Assembly (NCBI GenBank): GCA_009829735.1
Contig: CM020618.1
Span: 22,801,346-22,865,345 of the forward strand
Length of the DNA stretch: 64,000 nucleotides
Direction: 5' to 3'
From: Pyropia yezoensis
Taxonomy: Eukaryota > Rhodophyta > Bangiophyceae > Bangiales > Bangiaceae
Position numbers and translations under genes: made by a program
Shown here: positions 19,001 to 28,630 of the stretch, in pieces
How positions within the stretch are numbered: the stretch's first letter is position 1
Layout: each line of letters opens with the position of its first letter
The notes under the pieces: model-generated
What the model was told of the DNA's origin: nothing
Seen by the model: the letters and a program-made list of their open reading frames with translations, nothing else
Database searches by the model: none

Positions 19001-19290
19001 ATAACGTCATGCTTTCTTAGCATCCGTCGTACCCCTTCGGCTACCGAAGGGGGAAGGTGGTCGAGGTCAGCCTCGGCCAGTGCCTTCAAGGCCTCTTGGT
19101 CCTTTGGCGGCAGGTCCGCCGGAGCCGCCGATGGGTTAGGCTTCCCGTCATCGGTTTGCTGTCGCTCGGTGGTCTCGGCGACCGCCAGTACTTCAAGTGG
19201 TTCCACTTGACCTTCCTTATCAGGGGTAAGGATATCTCCTTCGTAGAGTTCGGCAATCCCGAGGATAGTTCCCTTCGGGAGGGTGACTGC
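16045..19290 (-). CDS. pol: Pol of family B: reverse transcriptase, RNase H, integrase, chromodomain
   Basis: One open frame from just after the TAG at 19291-19293 to TAA at 16045. Numbering from the Met at 19206: RT with FCIDYRRLN (about 145-153), FTTIDCNAGYWQIPV (about 179-193), MPFGLSNAPATFQRAI (about 215-230) and the catalytic YLDD at 245-248 (18463-18474); RNase H with FVIDVDACDTQVG and ATERECLGVIWAVQLL; integrase with an HHCC zinc site (HENPTAGHPGG ... CHPCARNR) and the D-D-E residues in MSDRF/DILGPLPV, LSDNGANL and NGQVERFNR; and a C-terminal chromodomain (YQVESVVGH ... WYVKVMWVGYDSPTWEQ). All catalytic residues are present, so this copy could encode active enzymes. How RT is expressed past the TAG is open: readthrough, a recent mutation or a base error. 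Confidence 0.93.
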   Translation of the reverse strand, partial: AVTLPKGTILGIAELYEGDILTPDKEGQVEPLEVLAVAETTERQQTDDGKPNPSAAPADLPPKDQEALKALAEADLDHLPPSVAEGVRRMLRKHDVMWTGGALGTIGATQHRIDLVPGARPARSQPHRAGPMQREIVDGEVKRMSEAKVIRPSMSEWGAPVVIVPKKDQTPRFCIDYRRLNLVTKKDSYPLPRMDECIDSLGEATVFTTIDCNAGYWQIPVADEDIPKTAFVCHSGVYEFLRMPFGLSNAPATFQRAIDIILSGVKWRNCLVYLDDVIVFSRNMDDHVQHVDEVLTLLRNAGVTLRLKKCAFFQQTVEYLGHQITPGKLGVLEANTRALRDARFPNTQTQLKSFLGMCNVYRRFVKDFARIAKPLTVLTSSTLPKVLQPPSPSEEEAFESLKRTLLAPPVLALPHRRGTFVIDVDACDTQVGCTLLQGETLIGTDNVIPDLRPVGYFSRTLNPAERNYSATERECLGVIWAVQLLRPYLEGSRFIVRSDHEPLRWLLNLGDKDSDSHGRLARWRLKMAEHDYRTVYKAGSTHHLGDALSRLDTPSGDTRPVDEDIPVVPVCMVGNATQGMVDHTMAHLACPLTLADFREAQANDDDCRRHRANLLAGTAGIFSENEDGLIYRRAPADGRHQVVVPVSLRQAVMEREHENPTAGHPGGSRMFAAMRRFFYWPAMAVDVVDHVRGCHPCARNRMSLHRQASAMKLFPPDGPNEQVAIDILGPLPVTEEGNRYILVMSDRFTKLSRAAAIPNDTAYTIMNAVVDHWISAYGVMKQLLSDNGANLTSAFCTKVLGMFGIEPRRASDYHPQSNGQVERFNRTIVKMLQCYVAEHTNTWDRLLSVLTLAYNARPHRSTNIAPLEWVMPLGVGNLTLPPGRCTRYDTPKGRPAERIHLAWLAKLSWMIPKLKGALDRTQLRYKKNFDARLRVRNATLVTGDWVYIRHQKFRGNKLMQPVKGPYQILHRDDHSVILHSDTEIQRISMNDVTPAPKPEQPQPVPAGLLHEALTTHRSDDPVGPDGIPYQVESVVGHTDPDLPGPWYVKVMWVGYDSPTWEQAANIPRQLLMPYMRRRRLL

Positions 19291-20442
19291 CTAACGGCGA
19301 TAGTTCGCCATCACCAGCAGTGATGACCCCCCCGCTGGGAGGTCTGCGATACCATTGACCATGGTCAGCCCATGGCGCTTGTACGTCCGTAGGTTGGACT
19401 GGACTCTGCAGATGCCTGCGAGGTCGCAGTTAACCGGGAGGACTGTCTCTGACAACGGCTCAAAGCGAGTTCGCTTGGCCAACCGAAGTGTCTTCGGCTC
19501 GACGCTTGCGTACACCTCAGCCACGTTAACGTGGCTTCCTTGTAGCGTCAGGTCCCTGACGATAGCCGTGTGTCCTCGCTTCGTCCCGTCGGCTTCTTGA
19601 AGCTCGACGGTCCTCCGGCCTGGCCGGATTGCATCAACGTGAACGTTGATGAAGGTGCACCCCAGTATGCAGGGCACCGATAGCGTTTCACATAACAGGA
19701 AGTCAACTTCCGTGGTGAGATCCCCGATGGTAACCTGCAGCGACATCGCTGCGGTCGTACGAATGAGTCGACCATTCGCGTCCTTGATGGTGGGTCCCCG
19801 AGTCACTCTGACTCGTGGAAGCCACTTGTCCGGGAGGGTATCCTTCCGGATAAGGTTGGGTCCAGCCCCTGTGTCCAGTACAGGGTAGTACGATCGTGTC
19901 GACTGGGGGTCAACCCCCAGGGTGGCTGATACCTTGAAGTTCTCCAAGGTAAACAACACATGTCCTACACCGATATCCGGTGTAGCTCGGGCATCCTGAA
20001 CAGGGCCCTTGTCTGGTTCAACGTGACGGGGCTTCCCGTCCTCTCCTCCCAACCTTGGAGGTTGGTCATCAATCCCCTGACGCCGTGTCGTCGGGGCCGG
20101 AAGGTGTACCCGGGGGTTGATGCGGCGTCGGCTCACCGCGCTCTCCGTGGGGCTTTCCCCGCGGTACTCCGGGGTGGCTTGCTTGGGTGACCCCAGCGCC
20201 CCCCGGTCATCCTTCCTCTTACTCGTTTCCCGCCCTTGGTAGGGTGCTGTCCGCCGGGACATCCGGCTGAGGAGGTGCCCCCTCGACGGCCAGTACTCCA
20301 CCTGGAGCTGGCTGCCTACCCGGTGCGGGTCCGGGTGCTCGGGCGGGATACCCCCCGGTGGATGCCTTGCGTTGCGCCGCTGCCCGCCGAGACTCCTCGG
20401 GGATGAGTGGGCAGGAAGACACCCAGTGCTGGGGATCCCCAC
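19291..20442 (-). CDS. Aspartic protease region of family B, ending in a TAG in frame with RT
   Basis: Contains a retropepsin-type site, YYPVLDTGAGPNLI (Asp-Thr-Gly), followed by the flap/core strand region VDFLLCETLSVPCILG, the position equivalent to ILG in retroviral proteases. The reading frame overlaps the end of gag (20219-20442) in the +1 frame. At its 3' end the frame meets TAG (MANYRR-stop) and then continues open into RT. In the decayed relative at 33843 the same codon is AAG (Lys), and protease-RT linker sequence reads through. The true N-terminus depends on how gag-pol is joined and cannot be fixed. Confidence 0.75.
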   Translation of the reverse strand: MGIPSTGCLPAHSSPRSLGGQRRNARHPPGGIPPEHPDPHRVGSQLQVEYWPSRGHLLSRMSRRTAPYQGRETSKRKDDRGALGSPKQATPEYRGESPTESAVSRRRINPRVHLPAPTTRRQGIDDQPPRLGGEDGKPRHVEPDKGPVQDARATPDIGVGHVLFTLENFKVSATLGVDPQSTRSYYPVLDTGAGPNLIRKDTLPDKWLPRVRVTRGPTIKDANGRLIRTTAAMSLQVTIGDLTTEVDFLLCETLSVPCILGCTFINVHVDAIRPGRRTVELQEADGTKRGHTAIVRDLTLQGSHVNVAEVYASVEPKTLRLAKRTRFEPLSETVLPVNCDLAGICRVQSNLRTYKRHGLTMVNGIADLPAGGSSLLVMANYRR

Positions 20443-20865
20443 ACAACATACACCCGGACGTGCCGGTCCCCCCTTGAGGTCGCATCGGGGTAGCCCCGTA
20501 GCTTCGGTTGCCTCCCTCGGGCGCCCGAGTGCCTGCTCCCTGGTAGGCCTTGGGTCCTTGGGTCAACCGGAACATGGACTCCCCCAACCGGTTGGGTCGG
20601 CCCGCAATCTGCGGAGGTGCCTCCGTGCGCACCGCCCATGTTGGCAAGGGTTGGTGAGGGTTACCCGTCACCGGGGAGTACCCCGTAGTCCGCACATACG
20701 GGACGCGCCGTCCCGTTCCTTCGTTGACCTGGAACTGGGTTCCAGCCGGGGCGATGTACGCTACCGTACCGTGTTCATCAATCACCGGCGTCGCCCGGTA
20801 GCAACAGGTGGCCCTGTTGGTCGACTAGAGGGTCATCCTCACCAATAGGGGTATGTTCGGTCGCC
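20219..20865 (-). CDS. gag: Gag C-terminal part of family B (nucleocapsid)
   Basis: Carries a single CCHC zinc knuckle, CMLCGDPQHWVSSC (C-x2-C-x4-H-x4-C), the RNA-binding nucleocapsid signature, followed by a Pro/Ala-rich tail ending at 20219. It is the continuation of the gag N-terminal part at 22773-24310; the two are separated here by the duplicated segment and the gap. Reading across the join is inference from the identical sequence at 20866 and 22773. Confidence 0.75.
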
Positions 20866-22272
20866 ACCAGTACTGGTGCGGCCTTGCGTTCCACCTTCTC
20901 TTGCCTCGGTACCGGGGGTAAGACTGGGCTTGCCTCCCTCACCCTTGGGGCTTCGGGGCCAAGGCACACTCCGGGTGTAGAACCCGGTATGCGTCCCCTA
21001 GGGACTTGCACATATGCATCAGTCGACTGAAGTTCGTCCGTGCCGTGTTGGCGCCCCGTGCGGATATCCGCACGTAGTTGGGTACTCCTGCGAACAGGAT
21101 GGCCCGTAGCTCCCCTTCTCCGAGGAGCTTCCCCAGCTCGTAGTCGAGCTCTTGGATCCGGCGTCCAAACATCTCCTCATCCTCCCAGGACTGGGCGGTG
21201 GCAGTGCGAAGGGCCCGATAGTGGTCCTCGCACTTGTCCTCACTGAGGTAGCTGCTCAGCAGCTCCTTCAATATCCCACGGTAATCCATGGGGGTGGCCG
21301 CGACCCTCATTCCCGGCATCGGGGATGCCTGGCGAAGAATGCCTCGCACCCGTTTCATCAACAAAGAACGGGAGGATCTCCAGGGCCAGCCCCTCGTTAA
21401 CGAGCGCCTTGTCTGCGGCTGCCTTGAAGCTAGTCAAGAAGCCGATGACTGCCAATGGGCGTCCGTTCGGCCCCCCGAACATAGGGACTCCCTTCATAAG
21501 GGTCTGCATAGAGCGGATCGCCCGATGCGACGTATTACGGCATCGATTCCGATACGGTGGTAGAGCGGTCCTCCAAACGATAACGTTCCGGAGTAAGAAA
21601 CCGACCGGAAGACCTCGTTGACGATCTCCGTGTCAGCGTCCTGGATATCCAGTCGCTTAGCCAGTTGATGAGCGAACTCATCGGACTCCATCCGCTTCAG
21701 TAGGCTCGCAATTACCTGCGCGGTCATAGCTTCCACCACTGAAGATGGTACTTCAGGCGTCGGCACCTCGGGAACCCGAGTTGCCTGGCCTCCTTCGTCG
21801 TGGGGGTACTGCGAGAGGGTACCCCCTCCCCCAATAACCGACTCTCCCCCGGCGTACGTATCCGCCCGGGTCGTGTCCGCGGAGTCTGCTTCGGGTGCTC
21901 CGAGCGTATCGCTCCGTGTGACTCCGTTCCAATTCTGCCGACGAGTCGGACCCATACCCCATTGTGTCCGGGGGTTGTCCAGGAGTAGCAACACCGGGGT
22001 TGACCCTGGTGGACTCCGAAAGTAGTCCGGCCGGTTCGAACCGTACCGGTGTGGGAGGAACACGACGGGGTCCCGTCGTGTGCCGTGTTGACATCAACAC
22101 TGCCATTGCGTCCTCCGTCCGATCTTGACGGGCGTCGAGCCCGGAAAACCGGGCCTCGATGCGGGCCAATGATGCCATCAGGGAATCCCCTGGTGAAGGA
22201 GGCGGCGGAGTGAGGTCGGTCGACGACAGTTGAGGCGGGCCCCGCCTCCTGCCGTCGAGCCGTGCCAAACGC
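20866..22272 (-). repeat. Duplicated gag segment left of the gap, probably an assembly artefact
   Basis: Matches 22773-24174 base for base except for about seven one-base (rarely two-base) length differences, nearly all in short homopolymers: GGGGG/GGGG near 20910, GGGG/GGG near 20947, TTT/TT near 21355, GG/G near 21540, AAA/AA near 21600, CCC/CC near 21868, CCCC/CCCCC near 22240. These break the gag frame in this copy while the right-hand copy stays open. That is the pattern of an unpolished contig end not merged with its neighbour. Confidence 0.85.
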
Positions 22273-22772
22273 NNNNNNNNNNNNNNNNNNNNNNNNNNNN
22301 NNNNNNNNNNNNNNNNNNNNNNNNNNNNNNNNNNNNNNNNNNNNNNNNNNNNNNNNNNNNNNNNNNNNNNNNNNNNNNNNNNNNNNNNNNNNNNNNNNNN
22401 NNNNNNNNNNNNNNNNNNNNNNNNNNNNNNNNNNNNNNNNNNNNNNNNNNNNNNNNNNNNNNNNNNNNNNNNNNNNNNNNNNNNNNNNNNNNNNNNNNNN
22501 NNNNNNNNNNNNNNNNNNNNNNNNNNNNNNNNNNNNNNNNNNNNNNNNNNNNNNNNNNNNNNNNNNNNNNNNNNNNNNNNNNNNNNNNNNNNNNNNNNNN
22601 NNNNNNNNNNNNNNNNNNNNNNNNNNNNNNNNNNNNNNNNNNNNNNNNNNNNNNNNNNNNNNNNNNNNNNNNNNNNNNNNNNNNNNNNNNNNNNNNNNNN
22701 NNNNNNNNNNNNNNNNNNNNNNNNNNNNNNNNNNNNNNNNNNNNNNNNNNNNNNNNNNNNNNNNNNNNNNNN
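22273..22772. other. Assembly gap of exactly 500 N
   Basis: A round-number run of N inside gag of family B, flanked by the two copies of the same 1.4-kb sequence. Most likely a fixed-size scaffold gap over contigs that actually overlap. Confidence 0.95.
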
Positions 22773-24310
22773 ACCAGTACTGGTGCGGCCTTGCGTTCCA
22801 CCTTCTCTTGCCTCGGTACCGGGGTAAGACTGGGCTTGCCTCCCTCACCCTTGGGCTTCGGGGCCAAGGCACACTCCGGGTGTAGAACCCGGTATGCGTC
22901 CCCTAGGGACTTGCACATATGCATCAGTCGACTGAAGTTCGTCCGTGCCGTGTTGGCGCCCCGTGCGGATATCCGCACGTAGTTGGGTACTCCTGCGAAC
23001 AGGATGGCCCGTAGCTCCCCTTCTCCGAGGAGCTTCCCCAGCTCGTAGTCGAGCTCTTGGATCCGGCGTCCAAACATCTCCTCATCCTCCCAGGACTGGG
23101 CGGTGGCAGTGCGAAGGGCCCGATAGTGGTCCTCGCACTTGTCCTCACTGAGGTAGCTGCTCAGCAGCTCCTTCAATATCCCACGGTAATCCATGGGGGT
23201 GGCCGCGACCCTCATTCCCGGCATCGGGGATGCCTGGCGAAGAATGCCTCGCACCCGTTCATCAACAAAGAACGGGAGGATCTCCAGGGCCAGCCCCTCG
23301 TTAACGAGCGCCTTGTCTGCGGCTGCCTTGAAGCTAGTCAAGAAGCCGATGACTGCCAATGGGCGTCCGTTCGGCCCCCCGAACATAGGGACTCCCTTCA
23401 TAAGGGTCTGCATAGAGCGGATCGCCCGATGCGACGTATTACGCATCGATTCCGATACGGTGGTAGAGCGGTCCTCCAAACGATAACGTTCCGGAGTAAG
23501 AACCGACCGGAAGACCTCGTTGACGATCTCCGTGTCAGCGTCCTGGATATCCAGTCGCTTAGCCAGTTGATGAGCGAACTCATCGGACTCCATCCGCTTC
23601 AGTAGGCTCGCAATTACCTGCGCGGTCATAGCTTCCACCACTGAAGATGGTACTTCAGGCGTCGGCACCTCGGGAACCCGAGTTGCCTGGCCTCCTTCGT
23701 CGTGGGGGTACTGCGAGAGGGTACCCCCTCCCCCAATAACCGACTCTCCCCCGGCGTACGTATCCGCCGGGTCGTGTCCGCGGAGTCTGCTTCGGGTGCT
23801 CCGAGCGTATCGCTCCGTGTGACTCCGTTCCAATTCTGCCGACGAGTCGGACCCATACCCCATTGTGTCCGGGGGTTGTCCAGGAGTAGCAACACCGGGG
23901 TTGACCCTGGTGGACTCCGAAAGTAGTCCGGCCGGTTCGAACCGTACCGGTGTGGGAGGAACACGACGGGGTCCCGTCGTGTGCCGTGTTGACATCAACA
24001 CTGCCATTGCGTCCTCCGTCCGATCTTGACGGGCGTCGAGCCCGGAAAACCGGGCCTCGATGCGGGCCAATGATGCCATCAGGGAATCCCCTGGTGAAGG
24101 AGGCGGCGGAGTGAGGTCGGTCGACGACAGTTGAGGCGGGCCCCCGCCTCCTGCCGTCCGAGCCGTGCCAAACGTCGATCCGGCACCGGAAAGCATTGGC
24201 GTCTCAATGTTATCGATCGGGTTCCCGATCCCGGTTCCCGTAGTCACCTCCGGAGTCGGCGTAGACGCCGATCCGTCATCTTGAACGTTCCCCGTCTCTC
24301 GGGTAGACAT
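22773..24310 (-). CDS. gag: Gag N-terminal and capsid part of family B
   Basis: The start is the ATG at 24308-24310 (MSTRETGNVQDDGS), about 207 bases inside the PBS. About residues 1-230 are Thr/Pro/Gly-rich with one helical segment (SLMASLARIEARFSGLDARQ). From about 235 there is a helical capsid-like region (SSVVEAMTAQVIASLLKRME through the segment with MFGRRIQELDYELGKLLGEG). It is open to the gap edge with no stop and continues into 20219-20865. No known capsid motif was needed for the call, which rests on position before protease and on the CCHC knuckle downstream. Confidence 0.85.
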
Positions 24311-24517
24311 GGTCACAATCAGTCAACCGACGTATCAATCACCACGAACAAGAGAGCGAGGGGGTAGATTGGGGAGAGTAACAGTAGATCACAGTCACAG
24401 GTAAAATCTCAACACAATCGATCAGGTCGCAACACCACGAGTACAAGAAAAGGACCAGATCCCTATCCGTGTGCCAGGGCCGAAGACGGCGTCACCACAA
24501 GGGTGACGGAAACCCGT

Positions 24518-24534
24518 CCCCTGCTGCTCCACCA
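24518..24534 (-). other. tRNA primer binding site, family B
   Basis: The minus strand reads TGGTGGAGCAGCAGGGG one base inside the right LTR, identical to the family A site. Confidence 0.85.
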
Positions 24535-24535
24535 A

Positions 24536-24898
24536 TGTAGCACAATAGGAATCCGTCTCACGTCCACTCTCAGGGAACACTCACCAAGGGGGATCGGCAC
24601 CAACGTCACCGGGAGGCCAAGGTTGCTGTCCTCGGAGCGCAAGCCACGGGACCAAGATGGGAGCCCAAATGGGAGGGGTTTGTTGTTCTACCTTGGCCGG
24701 CGGTGGATTCGCCACCGGCCCCCTCGTTATAAACCCTCGGAGACACTACTAACTACCCTCCACCCCAAGATGCAAGTCCCTCTGGTCATACGTAACTTAT
24801 AGATACCGTGACCAGTACGGACTCTCAAATTGAAAGTTAAGGATTAGAAGTAGCCCCCCTAATATTAGGGTCACAATACGGACAACCATATTGCTACA
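24536..24898 (-). repeat. Family B right LTR (5' LTR of the minus-strand element)
   Basis: 363 bp, TGTAGCA...TGCTACA, followed by the duplication GTGGG at 24899-24903. Confidence 0.93.
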
Positions 24899-24903
24899 GT
24901 GGG

Positions 24904-26069
24904 TCTCAGAGAGGCCCACCAGGAGCAACGGAGAGGCCTCCTTTTCGGGCTGGCGGGTGACACGTCCGGCGGGGAGATACAAATCGCGAGCTTTTCCACG
25001 CGAGGCAATACAGATGATTGGAATTCCCGGGTCTGGTGGCTGGAACGTTTTGCCTCAGTCAGACGTCGTGTCCGGACCACCCCCGCCCAGGCCAATGGAA
25101 CAGTGTCTGAACAGACACCGGAAACGCCGCACGTCCTTGTCCGGGCATTTTTATAGAAAAGTACGATATATATTAATTGATCGCTATAAAGTATAATATA
25201 TATATGTGATTTTAGTAAAATAAAGTACATGTTAATAAAAGCCGGGGCAAGAAAATATGAAAATGTGCCAACCATGCCTGGGAGACCGAGAAGGAGACAT
25301 GCAGTCATTTTATCAAAATTTTACGAAGCCCGTCGGTACGAAGCTGTTATCGTCGGGCAAAACGTACCACCTCTATTTCTGCTCGCAGAATTCTGTCCTG
25401 GTGGCCCGAGACCGAGGCATGGAGTTAATTTGTGAATTTTACGGTCAGCGCGTTGGATGGACAGCGCTTTCGGCTGTTCGACAGCCTGATTATGTGGTCG
25501 TATGCTGGGCGAGAAAGGGCCGCAACTGTTCTCACTATTCCTTCTTAGAAGCTTGAGGTTTCGACTGTCAGGAGCATTGTGCCGCGAGATCTTGGCAGAA
25601 CCACTTTCTTCTCTGGAGATGCAAACAAAAGTAGAGGCGATCTCATCCTGTGGGGGCACATCGGCGTGGGAGCCGGTCCCAGCGGCGTACGTCATTGGCT
25701 GAGAGCCTGTCAGGAATGAGTGGAATTTGGTGTAAGCAACCTCCGCGTTGCAACGCCATATAGTACAATATCGTTGATCCCACATTCTTGCAACGCCACT
25801 AATCCGCTCCCACACCCGGGGAAGAAGATGCGACTTAGCCGATTTCGATGCCGGGGAACACGATGGTCGCCACGACGGTGACGATAAAGCAGCCCCCCAT
25901 GAAAAATCTATGCAGGAACTAAATGTTGCCCTTGGTGTCCCGAGTCGAACCACCAACCTGCCCGCCTACTCAGGTGCTTCACCCAGCACTTGCCCCTGGG
26001 AGCCCGGCTGACCAGGTCAAGGGTGCGTGGTCCAAGTTCAGCAACGGGGCCACATATCTGCACCCGGTT
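24904..26069. other. Unique flank between families B and C, no supported gene
   Basis: Ordinary to AT-rich composition, with a very AT-rich patch at 25140-25260. The short open frames show no recognisable motif. Positions 25120-25165 are the inverted counterpart of 7550-7600. The part next to family C (about 25925-26060) should hold that element's 3' LTR, but nothing there matches the sequence at its other end. Confidence 0.5.
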
Positions 26070-26076
26070 CAAGGTT

Positions 26077-26292
26077 CTAGGGCCACACAGCATAGATAGC
26101 CTTGAAAGGTTCCAGTAGTACGATGGCCTCCTCCTCCCCCAGTGGGGGTTCGGTCCCAACGCGTTCACAGTACTGGATAACATTGGCCCTGTCGAACTTG
26201 TGGTAAGGTTCCCAGGTATCCTCAGACTGGGCGTAACACCACCAGCGAACCAAGAGCCATAGGTTCCCTTCCTGGTCCCTGTCGTGCCCCAT
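26077..26292 (-). pseudogene. Chromodomain of family C
   Basis: Encodes LWLLVRWWCYAQSEDTWEPY and a following helix, matching the core of a chromodomain at an integrase C-terminus. It is out of frame with the integrase part directly upstream, so the fusion is broken. Confidence 0.75.
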
Positions 26293-26684
26293 GAAGCGTT
26301 CCCAAACAACAGAGGTACCAGAGTCCTCATGGTCCAGGGGTACAACTGGTTTAGCGGACCATGCAACATGGACGTAGAGTCTGTCTGGCCAGAGGGTGTG
26401 GGTGCACGGGCCACATGGTCACTACTAACCCGGTCACGGATCCCTTCAACCAGCACCGTGAACGTGTGCCCATCCCGGTCCACGATCCGATAGGGACCCT
26501 TGACCCTCTGGTGCAGTTTCTTCCGACTGTCGTCGTTGATATCCACGTACACCCAGTCTCCCACGCGAAGGGTCTCGTTCACAGGCGTAACCCGCTTATC
26601 GTAACCCCTCTTGTACCGACGCTGCGCCAGGTCAAGGTTCTTGCGTACCGTGAAAGCTAGGTTCTTAAGGTGGGCCCGTCTCAT
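26290..26684 (-). pseudogene. Integrase C-terminal part of family C
   Basis: Contains the conserved AQRRYKRGYDKRV helix and the GDWVYVDIND...KGPYRIVDRDGHTFTV SH3-like module typical of gypsy integrases. It is separated from the catalytic core by a frameshift near 26700 and from the chromodomain by another near 26300. Confidence 0.8.
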
Positions 26685-26723
26685 CTCTTGTACCTGGCGT
26701 GCATTGCCACTGAACTCCTTGGA

Positions 26724-28598
26724 TTATGGGGACCCTGGGAGCCGGTCCAGTGCAAAGGTACGCACGCGTTCAGTAATGACAATCTCAAACGGGGCCACGC
26801 CGGTACTCTGTTGTGGCCTTGTGTTGTAGGCCACGGTAAGCACGGAAACCAATTCGTCCCACTGGTCCTGATGGTCCTCGATGTACGTACGTAACTGGGT
26901 CACGATAGTACGGATAAAGCGTTCCACTTGTCCCTGGGTCTGCGGATGGTACGTGGTAGAGGTTGCGTGTTTGATCCCAAGCATACTGCAGACGCCACGG
27001 AAGTGCGTGGACGCCAGCTGGGGCCCGTTGTCAGTCAGTAATGTTTCCGGGGGCCCGTAAGAAGCGACCCGTGTATCCAAAAAGGCCGAGGCCACCACTT
27101 CCGCGTCCTGACTGCTAATGGGTACCACTCTGGTCAGCTTGGTGAACCTGCCCACGATAACCAACAGATACTTGTTCCCGTTCACTGTCTCGGGCAAGGG
27201 TCCCAACAGGTCAAGGCATACGTCCTTAAAGGGAGCCGTGGCGGGGAACAACTTCAACGGATTGGCACGTCGCCTTCCTTGACCCTTGCCCTTGGAACAA
27301 GCGGTACAGTTGGTAACAAAAGCGTGCACGTCGGCCACCATAGTTTCCCAGTAGAACGTTCGTCTCATAGAGGTATACATCTTATTGATCCCTGGGTGTC
27401 CCGCGTGGCCTGGTTCATGTTCCAAGGTCAGTACCTCCTGCTGTAGTTCCTTCGGGACCACGATCTGAACGGCTCGGTCCAGAGGAGCCAGTCGTCCCAG
27501 TAACCCTTCAGGTGTTTCCCCGTACCGCGAGTTAGCGTTCCGGTTCATCTCTTCCTGAAGTTCCTTGCAACGCTTATCGTTCACCTGAGCCTTGAGGATC
27601 CTGTCAACCGACAGCGGTGGGTACCTCTTGTGTGTCTTGAAGTTCGGACGGACCCATCCGGTAACAAAATTCGCCATGGTTAGTAAGGAAGCTATCTCCT
27701 CAGGTATAGGTCCTCGGTCGTGTCCCGTAGCTTCTAGCCTTGACATCAAGTCTGCAGCATGGTGGTGTTGACCAGGACGGGACTCAACGGTAGAATTGTA
27801 TTCAGCTAACCGGAGTCGCCAACGAGCCAAACGTCCATGGGCTCCGTCTTTGCGTAACATCCACTTTAAAGCGGTGTGGTCCGTGCGTACAACGAAGCGG
27901 GTCCCCTCTAGGTACGGTCGTAACAGAAAGAGAGCCCAGACAACGGAAAGACACTCGCGTTCCGTGGTACTATAGTTCCGTTCCGCTTGTGTCAGGACCC
28001 TGCTCCAGTAACCCACGGGCTTGTAGGCCCCGTCCTCTTGTTCCTGCAGCAAGACGCACCAAATCTGGGCAGCGCTCGCGTCGGTATCCACAATAAACTG
28101 GCCCGAGCGTCGCGGAAGCGCCAGGATCCGCGTGTGGGTTAGACGGTACTTGAGTTTCTCGAACGCGTCCGTCTGAGCAGGCGTGAAAGGTGGCAGAGGG
28201 TCGGGTACCTTGGTCCTGGTCATAGCCAACAGCGGGCGGGCCACCTGAGCATAGTCCTTAACAAAGCGACGGTAAACGTCACACATTCCAAGGAAACTGC
28301 GTAGGTCCTTCTTGGTTCTCGGTGTCTTGGCTTCCCGTAGCCCAACTAGGTTCTTCTCGTTCACGCGGAGCTGACCCTTGCCGACGATATGGCCAAGGTA
28401 CTCAACTTCGTCATGAAACAAAAAGCACTTGCTGGCTTTAAGGGAAACACCGGCCTTAGCGAGTAGCCCAAATATCTCTTCCAAGTGTTCCAGGTGTTCC
28501 GCAGGGTTCTTAGAGAAGACAATAATGTCGTCGAGGAACACGAGGCACGTCTTCCACTTAACCCCGGACAGGATCATGTCGATGGCCCGTTGAAGCAT
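26724..28598 (-). pseudogene. pol: RT C-terminal half, RNase H and integrase core of family C
   Basis: A 624-residue open stretch. The RT catalytic motif is FLDD (CLVFLDDIIVFSK). RNase H has FIVDTDASAAQIW and TTERECLSVVWALFLL. Integrase has the zinc site (LEHEPGHAGHPG ... CTACSKGKG) and the D-D-E residues in DLLGPLPE, LLTDNGPQL and QGQVERF. Catalytic residues are intact, but the piece is out of frame with the RT N-terminal half. Confidence 0.88.
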
Positions 28599-28630
28599 AG
28601 CCGGAGCGTTCGTGAGACCAAAGGGGAACC

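Larger units (their letters stand above)
12166..24898 (-). mobile_element. Ty3/gypsy family B (chromodomain LTR retrotransposon with antisense gene)
   Basis: LTRs at 12166-12528 and 24536-24898 (363 bp each, TGTAGCA...TGCTACA) differ at one position by eye. The 5-bp duplication GTGGG is at 12161-12165 and 24899-24903. Order on the plus strand: LTR, aORF (13115-15565), a 24-bp repeat cluster, then on the minus strand chromodomain-integrase-RNase H-RT, protease and gag, then PBS and LTR. The element is recent and nearly complete. Its apparent 12.7-kb length is inflated by a 500-N gap and a 1.4-kb duplicated gag segment, so the real length is probably about 10.8 kb. A TAG codon separates protease from RT. 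Confidence 0.93.

Noticed and set aside
25925-26010. Minus-strand tRNA-like sequence with GGTTCGACTCG and a GTGC/GCAC stem
   Set aside because: The T-stem does not pair, the anticodon loop would be too long and the acceptor stem is absent. It may be a chance match or a very decayed tRNA-derived repeat.
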